A stretch of 64,000 bases of DNA from a candidate division TA06 bacterium (GTDB lineage Bacteria; Edwardsbacteria; AC1; EtOH8): the NCBI GenBank assembly GCA_016235665.1, contig JACRJI010000008.1, positions 124,001 through 188,000 on the forward strand, written 5' to 3'. Numbering within the stretch: position 1 is the stretch's first letter; each line of letters begins with the position of its first letter. The notes under the pieces were generated by a model. It ran no database searches and had not been told where the DNA came from. It worked only from the letters and a program-made list of their open reading frames with translations. Positions 1-9,500 of the stretch are shown piece by piece. Both the position numbers and the translations under genes were made by a program.

Positions 1-211
1 CGGCAAATGGGCGGTATTGGCCATTCGCAGTATGAAAATTATCGTGGGCCTCATCTATCACCACTGTTGGACCACCATTTGTGTAGGCTGGTTTTGTTAC
101 TGTGGTTTTAAAGTCATCGTCCACGACCTGTTCCTGGGCTGCGGCCATCGTGCTGAGGACTAAAGCCGCGGCTAGATAAAAACTTACCGGTTTCCATACT
201 TTCCACTGCAT
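1..211 (-). CDS. Partial exported protein of unknown function (N-terminal 70 residues)
   Basis: The reading frame starts with ATG at 211 on the minus strand and runs off the left edge of the window. A GGGGATCAAG Shine-Dalgarno-like stretch directly precedes the ATG. The first 25 residues form a typical signal peptide: a basic start, the hydrophobic core VSFYLAAALVLSTMAAA, then Gln, so the product is probably exported. The mature part contains VVIDEAHDNFHT followed by a short segment with Gly, Arg, Pro and Phe. I associate this pattern with an uncharacterised family that often has a DUF4350-like domain, but too little is visible to assign it. It is co-directional with leuS but separated from it by a terminator. 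Confidence 0.7.
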   Translation of the reverse strand, partial: MQWKVWKPVSFYLAAALVLSTMAAAQEQVVDDDFKTTVTKPAYTNGGPTVVIDEAHDNFHTANGQYRPFA

Positions 212-308
212 CTTGATCCCCTTCAGTTTATGTTTTGTGAACAACGTCATCAGTATCAAAATACGTTTGCCAGTTCTTTTTGTTTCATGTTAGTCTGGAA
301 TGCAAACG

Positions 309-337
309 AAAAAGCCCTCATTATTGAGGGCTTTTTT
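309..337 (-). terminator. Rho-independent terminator after leuS
   Basis: A perfect 7-bp stem, GCCCTCA (314-320) paired with TGAGGGC (325-331), has a 4-nt loop and is flanked by A and T runs on both sides. It lies a few bases beyond the leuS stop codon. Its T run works on both strands, so it may act in both directions. Confidence 0.9.
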
Positions 338-342
338 ATTAA

Positions 343-2949
343 TCACTTGATAACTATATTAATTAGTTTACCTTGTATCAACAATACTTTAAGTATTTCT
401 TTACCTTTAACCATTTCCGCTATTTTATTGTTTTCCAATGCTTTAGTTTTTATAATATCTTCATTTAAGCCCGCTGATATGACCATCTTCTCGCGAACCT
501 TTCCATTAACTTGAATAACCAGTGTTATCTCATTGTCTTTGGCAACATTAGCATCAAAAGACGGCCATTGTGCCTTGTAAATGGTCCCTTTGCCGCCTAT
601 CTCCTGCCAAAGCTCCTCGGCCATGTGCGGGGCGAACGGCGCCATCATCAGCACCACGTTCTCCAGGATCTCGGCCAGAATTGCCTCGTTGGCTGGCCCC
701 TTGCGCTCCTGTTCCACCGGCTGCCAGTAGTCGTATAGCTCGTTCAAAAGCTCCATCAAGGCGGCAATGGCGGTATTGAACTGGAATCCTGCTATATGTC
801 CGTCCACCTTGTGCATGGTCTGATGCAGTTTACGGCGGACCTGGGCCTCCCTTCCGGTCATTTCCTTGGGAAGGGCCTCCCTCCAGTCCTTTTTATAATG
901 CGGCAGGGCGGCGTCCAGCCACTTCCAGGTCCGGTTAAGGAAGCGGTAGGAACCGTTGATGCTTTCCTCCGACCACTGGACATCATCCTCGAACGGTGCC
1001 ACGAACATCTCAAATATTCTCAGGCTGTCCACCCCGTACTTGTGGGCGATCTCCTCCGGGGTCACCACGTTTCCCTTGGACTTTGACATCCGGGCCCAGC
1101 GCCATACGATCTGGTCCCGGGGAAAGCCCTCCAGGTCCTCGGGCTTCAGCACTATCCAGTCAAGGATCTTCTCGGAGTCATCAGATCCCTCTGAGCTTTT
1201 GGGTTTTCTTCCCGGGGTGTGGGCCAGCAGGGATCCCTGGTTCTTAAGTATCTTGAAAGGCTCCTGGAAGCTGATGTACCCGGCGTCATAAAGCACCTTG
1301 GTCCAGAACCGGGCATACAACAGGTGCGACCGGGCATGCTCGATGCCTCCGGCATACAGGTCCACCGGCATCCAGTAGGCCATCTTTTCCCTATTGGCGA
1401 ACTCCCGGTCATTGTGGGGATCGGCGAAACGGAAGAAATACCACGACGAGCAGGCATAGCCGCCCATGGTATCGGTCTCCCGCTTAGCGGCTTCGCCGCA
1501 TTTGGGGCATTTGGTATTGACGAATTCAGGGATGCCGGCCAGCGGCGACTCACCGGTCCCGGATGGCTTGTAGTTCTCCACCTCGGGCAGGGCCACCGGC
1601 AATTGGTCCTCGGGTACAGGCACCTCACCGCACTTGGGGCAATGAATTATGGGTATGGGGGCGCCCCAATAACGTTGTCGTGAGATCAGCCAGTCCCTCA
1701 ACCGGTAATTTACAGTGTGATGCCCTATCTTCTGTTCTTCCAGCCATTTGGTGATGGTGGCCTTGAAATCAGAGGTCTTCATCCCGTCATATTTGCCGGA
1801 ATTGACCGCCAGGCCCTCCTCGGGCTCGGCCTGGGCCAGCTCGTGGACCTTGCCGTCCCTGCTGACCACCTGGATGATGGGCAGGTTGAAATTTTTGGCG
1901 AACTCAAAATCCCGGGTATCGTGCCCCGGTACGCACATAATGGCCCCGGTGCCGTAGCCCATCATCACGTAATCGGCGATCCACACCGGCACTTCCTTAT
2001 TGTTGACCGGATTGACGGCATAGGCCCCGGTAAAGACGCCGGTCTTGGTGCGCTCCGCATTCATCCGGTCCATCTCCGTCTCGGCCTTGGCCTTTTTGAC
2101 ATAGGCCTCAACTTCGGATATCTTTTCAGACGTTGTAATGTCTTTGACCATAGGATGCTCCGGCGCCAGGACTATGAAAGTGGCTCCGAACAAGGTATCC
2201 GGCCTGGTGGTGAAGACTTCAATTTGCAATTTGGGATTTGCAATTTGAAATGTGACAGTGGCTCCCTCGCTCCGCCCTATCCAGTCCCTCTGCATCTCCT
2301 TCATCCCCTCGGACCAGTCCAGGGAATCCAGATCTTTCAGCAGCCGGTCGGCGTAGTCCGTGATCTTGAAGAACCACTGGGGCATGGGGCGTTTTTCCAC
2401 CAGGGAGTCGCAGCGCCAGCAGCGGCCCTCCTTCACTTCCTCGTTGGCCAGGCCAGTCTTGCACTGGGGGCACCAGTTGATGGGCGCGGTGGAACGGTAG
2501 GCCAGGCCCTTCTTATAGAGCAGAAGAAAGAACCACTGGGTCCACTTGTAATACTCGGGCCGGCTGGAATCTATCTCCCGGTCCCAGTCGTAGCTGCATC
2601 CGGCCAGCTTAAGGGTCCGCTTGTAATTGGCGGCATATTCCGGCACCATCTCCCGGGGATTGCGGCCCCGATTGATGGCCTCGTTCTCGGCCGGCTGGCC
2701 GAAGGCGTCCCAGCCCATGGGGTGCAGCACGCTGAAGCCCTTCATGCTCTTGTAGCGGCAGAAGGCGTCCAGCGGTACGTAATTCTTCAAATGGCCCACA
2801 TGCAGGCCGGAGCCCGAGGGATAGGGGAACATTTCCAATGCGTAGTATTTGGGTTTATCGGAGGAATCGGGGGCCTTAAAGGTCTTCTCCTCCTCCCATT
2901 TTTTCTGCCACTTGGGCTCGATGGATCTTGGATCGTAGAATTTGGGCAT
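343..2949 (-). CDS. leuS: Leucyl-tRNA synthetase
   Basis: Cytoplasmic class Ia aminoacyl-tRNA synthetase that charges tRNA-Leu with leucine. At 868 residues it has the usual bacterial length. The HIGH-type motif is HVGH at residues 50-53. The zinc module has CPQC and CWRC pairs. The CP1 editing domain carries the TTRPDT motif near residue 247 and YGTGAIM. The second signature reads RMSKSKGN (from residue 620), with Arg where Lys is usual, a tolerated variant. The ORF ends LINIVIK with no domain missing. It starts 6 nt after the upstream secretin-like gene, so the two are probably co-transcribed. Oddity: residues 235-243 at the edge of the editing domain are encoded by a 12-bp direct repeat that resembles an intergenic repeat family. 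Confidence 0.98.
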   Translation of the reverse strand: MPKFYDPRSIEPKWQKKWEEEKTFKAPDSSDKPKYYALEMFPYPSGSGLHVGHLKNYVPLDAFCRYKSMKGFSVLHPMGWDAFGQPAENEAINRGRNPREMVPEYAANYKRTLKLAGCSYDWDREIDSSRPEYYKWTQWFFLLLYKKGLAYRSTAPINWCPQCKTGLANEEVKEGRCWRCDSLVEKRPMPQWFFKITDYADRLLKDLDSLDWSEGMKEMQRDWIGRSEGATVTFQIANPKLQIEVFTTRPDTLFGATFIVLAPEHPMVKDITTSEKISEVEAYVKKAKAETEMDRMNAERTKTGVFTGAYAVNPVNNKEVPVWIADYVMMGYGTGAIMCVPGHDTRDFEFAKNFNLPIIQVVSRDGKVHELAQAEPEEGLAVNSGKYDGMKTSDFKATITKWLEEQKIGHHTVNYRLRDWLISRQRYWGAPIPIIHCPKCGEVPVPEDQLPVALPEVENYKPSGTGESPLAGIPEFVNTKCPKCGEAAKRETDTMGGYACSSWYFFRFADPHNDREFANREKMAYWMPVDLYAGGIEHARSHLLYARFWTKVLYDAGYISFQEPFKILKNQGSLLAHTPGRKPKSSEGSDDSEKILDWIVLKPEDLEGFPRDQIVWRWARMSKSKGNVVTPEEIAHKYGVDSLRIFEMFVAPFEDDVQWSEESINGSYRFLNRTWKWLDAALPHYKKDWREALPKEMTGREAQVRRKLHQTMHKVDGHIAGFQFNTAIAALMELLNELYDYWQPVEQERKGPANEAILAEILENVVLMMAPFAPHMAEELWQEIGGKGTIYKAQWPSFDANVAKDNEITLVIQVNGKVREKMVISAGLNEDIIKTKALENNKIAEMVKGKEILKVLLIQGKLINIVIK
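2222..2247. repeat. 12-bp direct repeat inside leuS, resembling a dispersed intergenic repeat
   Basis: The 12-mer ATTTGCAATTTG occurs twice (2222-2233 and 2236-2247) separated by GG. Read in the leuS frame it gives IANPKLQI. In another frame it gives an ISNCKSQIAN-type peptide, which I recognise as a frequent spurious translation of short repeats scattered through many bacterial genomes. Confidence 0.75.
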
Positions 2950-2955
2950 TTTTAT

Positions 2956-4227
2956 TTATTCTTTGATATTAAGTGAATCGGTCATTCCTGACCCGGCTTC
3001 GTATATATGCGGGGTAGCCAGAACCAGGAATTGGTGATCTTCGGTGACTTTTACTTCCTTGCCGAAGAAAAACCCTAAAAACGGGATATCTTTAAGGTAA
3101 GGTATTCCCCTGCGGTTGGTTTTAGAAATCTTTTTTGATATCTTGCCCAACAGGATCGTTTTATTATTGATTGTAGTGACGTTGCTCTCCAAAAAACCGT
3201 CGATCGTCGATTGGGTGTAATTGTCAATGTTTATTCTGATGTTAAGCTCAACAATGTCGGTTTCGGTGATCTTGGGGAATAACGAGACGCTGACTCTGTC
3301 GTTGTAGCTAAGTCCCTGGTATTTTGAATGGTCATAATAATAACTTACTTCGGATGACATCTGGCCCCAGGTTCGATTCTGGACCAGCAGTACAGGATTG
3401 GAGGCTAAAAATAATTTATTTTGTGTTGCATTCTGTTCGATTGCAGTTATTATCTGTTCGTAGTTTAAATAAAGATTAGCGCCCTTTGATCTCTGAAAAT
3501 CATTATTCTGCCGATAATCCTTTGACTCATAATCGGGGTTGTAGGTAGTAGTGCTATTTGATTGATTTTTACTAACATAATCACGTTCATATACATCAAA
3601 GCGTCCGCTGCCATCCATGGTTTGCAGCAGTTCAAACAGGTCCAAACCGGTTTTACTGCCCTTGATCGAGGTCAGATCATAAATCCTCAATTCCACCACC
3701 ACCTGCTTGGGCATCACGTCAAATTGCGGCAGTATTTTTTTGATGTTCTCTATCCGGCTTTTCAGATCTGTTATGACCAGCATATTAAGCTCGTCATTGT
3801 ATGAAATTATGCCCTCGGACGACAAACGTTTTTCGACATATGGCATGATCTTGCTGGGTGCAATGTATTTCAATTTGATGGCCTCTGTCTCCAGCCTTAG
3901 GAAATCCTTTATTCCGGTCTCATCCAGCTTTTGAACCAAGGATACCAGGTCCTTTACCTTTATTGGCTTGTCGGTTATGATGATCGTATTAGTGGGATCA
4001 TTGACCTGTACCGCGCCGTAGCGGGATAGACGGGCCTGGATGAAAGGTTCTATCTCGGAAGCCACTAGATTCTTTAATATAACCACCTGAGTTATGGCAT
4101 CTACCCCATTGTCATCGGCCACATCGATCTTCAGCTGTAGGCTGCCGGTGGAAGTGGATTTGTCCTGCCCGAACAGACTGGCAGAACAGGTGCACAAAAT
4201 GACCAGCAGAATATTAATAAATTTCAC
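2956..4227 (-). CDS. Short secretin-like outer-membrane protein (type II/III secretion family)
   Basis: Secretins form ring-shaped outer-membrane channels for type II/III secretion, type IV pili or filamentous phage. The ORF opens at 4263, but the likely start is the GTG at 4227: AAAGGGGAAA precedes it at proper spacing and the product then begins with a clean signal peptide (MKFINILLVILCTCSASLFG). Two N-terminal NolW/N1-like modules follow, each with the 'NTIIITD/NMLVITD' strand pattern. The C-terminal part ends with the secretin hallmark GIPYLKDIPFLGFFFG, then a 'FLVLATPHIY' strand. At about 423 residues it is short for a pore-forming secretin and no pilus or secretion operon is adjacent, so it could be an orphan or a secretin-derived surface protein. 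leuS follows 6 nt downstream. Confidence 0.8.
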   Translation of the reverse strand: MKFINILLVILCTCSASLFGQDKSTSTGSLQLKIDVADDNGVDAITQVVILKNLVASEIEPFIQARLSRYGAVQVNDPTNTIIITDKPIKVKDLVSLVQKLDETGIKDFLRLETEAIKLKYIAPSKIMPYVEKRLSSEGIISYNDELNMLVITDLKSRIENIKKILPQFDVMPKQVVVELRIYDLTSIKGSKTGLDLFELLQTMDGSGRFDVYERDYVSKNQSNSTTTYNPDYESKDYRQNNDFQRSKGANLYLNYEQIITAIEQNATQNKLFLASNPVLLVQNRTWGQMSSEVSYYYDHSKYQGLSYNDRVSVSLFPKITETDIVELNIRINIDNYTQSTIDGFLESNVTTINNKTILLGKISKKISKTNRRGIPYLKDIPFLGFFFGKEVKVTEDHQFLVLATPHIYEAGSGMTDSLNIKE

Positions 4228-4267
4228 AGCCGTTTCCCCTTTTATTATGGTTAAATTATTCATGAAT

Positions 4268-4304
4268 AAAAGCCTTCAGCACAAAGAAATACTGAAGGCT
4301 TTTT
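4268..4304 (-). terminator. Rho-independent terminator
   Basis: The stem AGCCTTCAG (4271-4279) pairs with CTGAAGGCT (4292-4300) around a 12-nt loop, with A and T runs outside. It lies just past the stop codon of the coiled-coil/zinc-ribbon gene and just ahead of the secretin-like gene. Confidence 0.85.
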
Positions 4305-4321
4305 CATTCAAATCAAAATAC

Positions 4322-5362
4322 TTACTTTCCGCCTCCAAAAAGATCCTGGGCGCTCAGCAGCTCATTGCCGCATTTTTCGCAGTACCAGTTGTCGGCCCGG
4401 TTATAGGCCGCACACTTGGGGCATTTAAGCTCTCCCTCGTGGGATTCCTCCTCGGCCGGGGCTTCCGGAACGGCTTCGGCCACAGGTTCTTCCGGGGTCT
4501 GCAGGGCGGCCGGGAATTCAGGGGTCATGTCAAAAGCAGGAGGTTCAGGGGCCCGGGGCATAACCTCTTCCATAGCCGGAGCCGGCTGGGCCTGGGTCTC
4601 GCCAAAGCTGGAACCCAAAATGCTGGCAAACTGCTTTTCCAGTTCGGCCATCTCGTTGAGCGGGGGCTGCAATGCCTCCGGAAGTGCAGGGGCCGGTTCG
4701 GGTGCAGCGGGAACAGGCGGCGTTGGTGCCTGCATTACCGGTTGTGGCGGAGGAACCGGTCGGGCCGGAGGCTGGGGCTGCGGCGCAACAGGGACCGGCC
4801 GGGGTGCCGGTGGAGCCGGGGGTTTTGGGGACGGGTGCGGCGGAGTGGCCGCCGGCACAGGCTTTGGCGGAACATGGGCCGGCGCCGCAGGTATTGCCGG
4901 AGGCGGTGGCGGCGGGGCTACCGGCTGGGGAGCCTTGGGTTTGACAAAACTATTCAGTTTTTGGATCTTTTCAGCCAGGGCGGCCGCATTGCTTTCCATC
5001 TCGGCTTTTTGGGCCAGCAGGACCTGTTCCTGGGCGGCCTTTTCCTCTTCGGTAACTTCGCCGATCACCACCCGCAGTTCCAGCTCTTCCAGTGTGTTGG
5101 ACACTTCCTGCAACTGGGGAAGTATTTGATCCTTTTCGGCCAAGGCCTGGTTCAGCGCTTCCTCCAGTCCGGCGCCTTTTTCCTCCAGCAGGACCTGAAG
5201 CTCCAGCAGCTTGGCATCGTATTCGTTCCGCACCTTTTGGTATATCTCAGGTTTGGTGTTGGCCTTCTTCTCGTCGATCAGCCTGATCCTGTTGGTGAAA
5301 ACATCGTAAAGTTTTTGCAGTTCTTCAATGCTTTCATTTCCGGTCAGAACTTCCTGTGCCAT
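4322..5362 (-). CDS. Coiled-coil protein with Pro/Ala-rich linker and C-terminal zinc ribbon
   Basis: I do not recognise a named family. The 346-residue product has three visible parts. Residues 1 to about 150 are a charged, heptad-like coiled coil rich in Glu, Gln, Leu and Lys. Residues 150 to about 230 are a very Pro/Ala-rich, low-complexity linker. A four-Cys zinc ribbon (CPKC, then CEKC) lies about 20 residues from the end. There is no signal peptide or membrane segment, so it is probably cytoplasmic. The ribbon suggests nucleic-acid or protein binding, but that is inference. It starts 24 nt after holA and ends before a strong terminator, so it should be read from the holA promoter. Confidence 0.8.
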   Translation of the reverse strand: MAQEVLTGNESIEELQKLYDVFTNRIRLIDEKKANTKPEIYQKVRNEYDAKLLELQVLLEEKGAGLEEALNQALAEKDQILPQLQEVSNTLEELELRVVIGEVTEEEKAAQEQVLLAQKAEMESNAAALAEKIQKLNSFVKPKAPQPVAPPPPPPAIPAAPAHVPPKPVPAATPPHPSPKPPAPPAPRPVPVAPQPQPPARPVPPPQPVMQAPTPPVPAAPEPAPALPEALQPPLNEMAELEKQFASILGSSFGETQAQPAPAMEEVMPRAPEPPAFDMTPEFPAALQTPEEPVAEAVPEAPAEEESHEGELKCPKCAAYNRADNWYCEKCGNELLSAQDLFGGGK

Positions 5363-5386
5363 CTTTTTTGCTTTTCTAAATAATGA

Positions 5387-6385
5387 TTAACTGGATAGTT
5401 TGAAGATTACCTGCTGCATCAAGGTTTTGGGATCTCCGGATCCCGATTTCAGTTTCATTTCGGCGTTAAACAGCCCGTTGAACAGATCCCAGTACTCCCT
5501 TTCGGTCCTTTTTTGGGCGGCCGGTATCGCCATTTTCAAGGCATAGGGATGGATCCTCATCTTCCTTCCCATTGCTTCCGGTGAAAGGCCCTGGACAAGC
5601 ATCAGTTTGACCCGCCACAGGGTGTTGAACTTGTGATTGATGCCTGACAGCATTTTTACAGGATCCTCTCCGGTCCGTAGCAGCTTGTGAAAAAGGGCCA
5701 GGGATTGTTTCAGATCCTTTTTTGCCAAGGCCTCGGCCAGTTCGAACCCGCCCACTTCACTAGTGTCTCCAGCCAGGAGTTTTATGTGTTCCGGTCTGAT
5801 CTCCCGGTCAGCCCCGCCTTCCAGGTAGGCAGACAGTTTAAGCAGTTCCTGCTCTAAAAGCCCCAGGCTTGGTCCGGTTATCTGGATCAGCATTTGAGCA
5901 GATGCCAAAGATGTCTTACAGCCTAATTCCTTGGATTTTTGTATTACCCAAGCAACCAGGTTTTCAGATTTCAGGGGATCGAAGGAGACAAAAACAGTAT
6001 TTTCCTGAAGATCCCTGTAAAATGCGGACTTGGCATCAAGCTTAAAAGAACTTAGTATCAGACAGGTGTCGGGAGACGCTTCGCGGCCAAGGTGTTCCAG
6101 CATCATCTTGCGGCTTTTGGGCGAAAGGGCATCGGCATCTTTGACCACCAACACCCGTTTTTCGGCGAAAATGCCCAGGCTTTGGGCCCGGTCGATGATC
6201 TCCTTGGCATCGGTCTCGGAGCCGTAAACCACTTCCAAACCATGATCTACGCTGGCACCCAGAAAAGCCCCGGCGATCTTTCTGATATAAAGGCTTTTGA
6301 GATACTCTTCCTCGCCTACAAAGCAGTAAGCCGGATGAATTTGGGACTTAAGTATATCGGCATCTAAATTAGAAATTGTTGTCAT
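5387..6385 (-). CDS. holA: DNA polymerase III delta subunit
   Basis: Delta is the clamp-loader subunit that opens the beta sliding clamp during chromosome replication. The 332-residue product has the family's length. Recognisable segments are the N-terminal 'YCFVGEEEYLK', the AAA+-like body ending in AEALAKKDLKQSL, and the C-terminal collar domain with 'INHKFNTLWRV' and 'HPYALKMAIPAA'. A strong promoter lies only 8 nt upstream of the ATG and no Shine-Dalgarno is visible, so the message may be leaderless. It heads a two-gene unit with the coiled-coil/zinc-ribbon gene. Confidence 0.95.
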   Translation of the reverse strand: MTTISNLDADILKSQIHPAYCFVGEEEYLKSLYIRKIAGAFLGASVDHGLEVVYGSETDAKEIIDRAQSLGIFAEKRVLVVKDADALSPKSRKMMLEHLGREASPDTCLILSSFKLDAKSAFYRDLQENTVFVSFDPLKSENLVAWVIQKSKELGCKTSLASAQMLIQITGPSLGLLEQELLKLSAYLEGGADREIRPEHIKLLAGDTSEVGGFELAEALAKKDLKQSLALFHKLLRTGEDPVKMLSGINHKFNTLWRVKLMLVQGLSPEAMGRKMRIHPYALKMAIPAAQKRTEREYWDLFNGLFNAEMKLKSGSGDPKTLMQQVIFKLSS

Positions 6386-6393
6386 AACACATT

Positions 6394-6422
6394 AGTTTAC
6401 TAATTATTAAGCGATTTGTCAA
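6394..6422 (-). promoter_or_regulatory. Sigma70-type promoter of holA
   Basis: On the minus strand TTGACA (6422-6417), a 17-nt spacer and TAAACT (6399-6394). The -10 box ends 8 nt before the holA ATG. Confidence 0.8.
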
Positions 6423-6465
6423 CAATATTTTAAAGTTAATTTAAATTTTCATCCGGAATTCATTA

Positions 6466-6496
6466 AAAAGCCCTGCCATTTAAAGGCAGGGCTTTT
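6466..6496 (-). terminator. Rho-independent terminator after the surface-protein gene
   Basis: AAAAGCCCTGCC (6466-6477) pairs perfectly with GGCAGGGCTTTT (6485-6496) around a 7-nt loop. It lies 11 nt beyond the stop codon of the 1328-residue surface protein. Confidence 0.9.
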
Positions 6497-6507
6497 CAGG
6501 ATTAGTT

Positions 6508-9500
6508 TTACCGGATGACAGTCAACCTTCTGGTGGAAGTGTTATCCCCGGTTATCAGCCGGTAGACATACACACCGGATGAGACCTTCCTTCCGTCCTC
6601 GTCACAGCCGTTCCATTTGACAGTATGGCTTCCGGCCGGAAGATTGCCGTTGACCAGGGTCTTCACCCGCTGTCCCAGCACGTTGTATATTTCCAGGCTG
6701 GTCTTCCCATCCCTAGGCAAACCGAACCGGAACTCGGCATTACCTTTCACCGGGTTGGGGTTGGCCGGAGACAGGAAAAAGCTGTAGTTTTGGGTTCCAG
6801 GCTGTCCCTCTACCCCTGTGGGCGAGGCTGAGACCTCGTTGGACCAGGCACTGAAAGTGTCTGGCGTTGAATATTCAGCACGGACCACGTAGTAATAAGT
6901 GTTGTAATTGATGACGCTATAATCGATGTGGTTAAGCAGGCCTGTCGTTCCGACCAAGGTATAAGGCCCGCCTGAAACGTTACCCCGGAAGATACTATAG
7001 CCGCTAATGTTCTTGGCTATGAAAAGGGCTCCTGCCAGGTTGGGATATGCCGGTGCCTTTTTGTTGGGAATTGCCTTAGGCTTCAACCCAGATATCACTG
7101 GAAGTATCTTGGCGCCCGGCTGCAAGGTGTAAGATTTTAAAGCAAGTCCCTTGGAATAGTTTGAGTAGCTGACGGAGGCCTTGTTGTTGAAATCGTAATA
7201 GTTGGTAGTCATAGCAATTAGATTCCCCCAATTGCTCCCGTCGTAGACCATAGTGTGAAGTCCCGGACCGCTTCCGTCCGACAGGGGCGTAGGCTGGTCC
7301 GCAGTCTGGCATACGTACCCAATGTGAAAATCTCCTGTGCTTAATACAATATTGGAAGCGCTGATGTCTATCACCGTCCAATTCGGATAGGTATCGGGTA
7401 GCACCTTGAATGGCATTGTTAATTCTACCATGGTGTCCGGGATGCCGGTCCCATCATCAGGCCAGATATGTACTTCTATTGAATCCACCCCGGCACCCGA
7501 ATTGTACCACATGGATACTGCCTGCTCAATCTTGCAGGGGTAATGCTGGGGAGTAAAACGAGTCGAAAATATGTTGCCAGCCGACCAATTCCAGAAATAA
7601 TTGGGGGCATCGTCATATTCCAACACTTCGGCCGGGGGAGCCCATTCCAACTGGACCTGCTGGTCTCCGGCAACAGCCGTCAGGCTGTCCGGCGGCAGCG
7701 GGTCGAGGATTCTGAACTGGTATCCCCGGTACATGCCGGGATCATACTGCACCTCACCTCCGTCATCCCAGGCCCCGAAGAAATACTCTATGATTGTTCC
7801 GGACGCAAACGGCCCCGGAATGCTGAAATTGAATGTATCCCCGTCAATGGTTGAATGGGTGACGGCCCACCAGTTGGCCCGGCTGTCGGAATACCACAGG
7901 GTGTCGGCCGCAATGCCCGCCTTAGCCGGGTCGGTGATCACCGCCCGAACCAGGAATGGTCCGGCGCCGTCGTAGCTGTCCTGGGGCTGTTCGACCAGGG
8001 TTATGGCCGGTCCCTGGTTGGCGATGGTGGTGAAGCTGAAAGTCACCGGCAGACCGGCGATGCGGTTCCCGGAAGTATCGGTGCCGGTAGTGCAGGACAT
8101 TGTAATCGTGGTGCTGTACGAGTACAAAGTATCGGGAGACAGGGTCAGGGTGTCAAAGGTGGCATTCCATGATGGATTGAAATTGCAGTCCGGCACCGAA
8201 TAACCGTTGAAGCTGGCCGGGTCAATAGGCTCCGAAAAGGAGAGCATGACCGGCTGGTTACGCGGAACATTGCTGTCGCCGTCAGCCGGAGAGGTGGAAA
8301 CAATGTAGGGTTTGACAGTATCCCCTACCGTGGTGGTGAAGCTGAAACTATCAGGCAGAACTGCCAGCGGATTTCCGGCCAGATCGGCGGCTGTGGTGCA
8401 GACCAGGGTGAATTTCGTATTGTAGGCCATCAGGGTGTCCGGGTCCATCCACAGGGTGTCAAAGCCGGCGCTCCAGGACATTGTTGCCGACAACTCCGGC
8501 GTTGAATAGCCTTCAAAGCTTGATGGGTTGACGGGTTCCGAGAATGCCAGATAGATGGTCACGTCGCGGGCAACATCGATAGCCCCGTCGGCCGGATAGG
8601 TAGAGATAATGTAGGGTTTGACAGTATCCCCGACCGTGGTGGTGAAGCTGAAGCTGTCAGGAAGCACCGTCAGAGGGTTCCCGGCCAGGTCGTTCAGCGC
8701 CGTGAGCCTTACCGTGTAAGCGGTGTTAACCGCCATCGGATCGTGGGGCAGGAACAGCGTGTCCATGGTACCACTCCAGGCCGGCTGTTCATTGGGGCTG
8801 GGCGTCATGCTGCCTGCCAGCGACAAGGTGTCCATGGGTTCGGAGAAGGCAATGAATATCCCGGCGTCCAAAGCCACTTCAGTGGCGCCGTCGGCCGGAG
8901 ATGTCCCGGTGATGGCCGGAGAAACGGTATCAGGTATCAGTGCATTTTGGTTCTTGGCCAGCGTAAAATCAGAAAAAGTGTTGCCGAATACCTCAATGTA
9001 ATTCAGGGCGGTGTCTCTGGAAAGGATCGAGGGAAACGTCCAGGTGCCGGAATCATTTCTTCCGACCAGCATAGAATTCTCATCAGCTGATTCCGTGAAC
9101 CCGGAATTGAAATCGCCTGACCGGTAGGACATATTCAGCTGGTAGCTGTCAAAAGACACTCCTTCATTGGCGAACGACCAGTATCTCTGGAGCGAGTTGG
9201 CTGGAATGGCGGCATCGGGATGCGTCGTTTGAGTTGCTCTGCAGGTAAGATAACCGGGCGCTGTCACGGTACTGAACACCACTACTGCCGGAGAATAGCC
9301 GTTGGCTGTCCCCAGCGGAAAGGTCCGGTTCATGCTTCCGGTGGTGGCCACATGCAGGGTAAGGTTGCCCACCACATATCCATTGGTCCTCTGTATCATC
9401 TGATCGCTTCGCATCTTCAGGGTATCATTGGCGGTCACCACGCCGTTGATCAGGCTTAAGTTGTATCCGACCGGGAACACTCTGTTGATGGTCAGTCCGG

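Noticed and set aside
1717-2976. 419-codon plus-strand frame opposite leuS
   Set aside because: It is the antisense of a well-conserved leuS frame, has no protein-like domain pattern and arises from the GC-rich third positions of leuS.
4094-5383. 429-codon plus-strand frame rich in Arg and Gly
   Set aside because: Mirror of the Pro/Ala-rich linker of the minus-strand zinc-ribbon gene; composition is explained by that gene.
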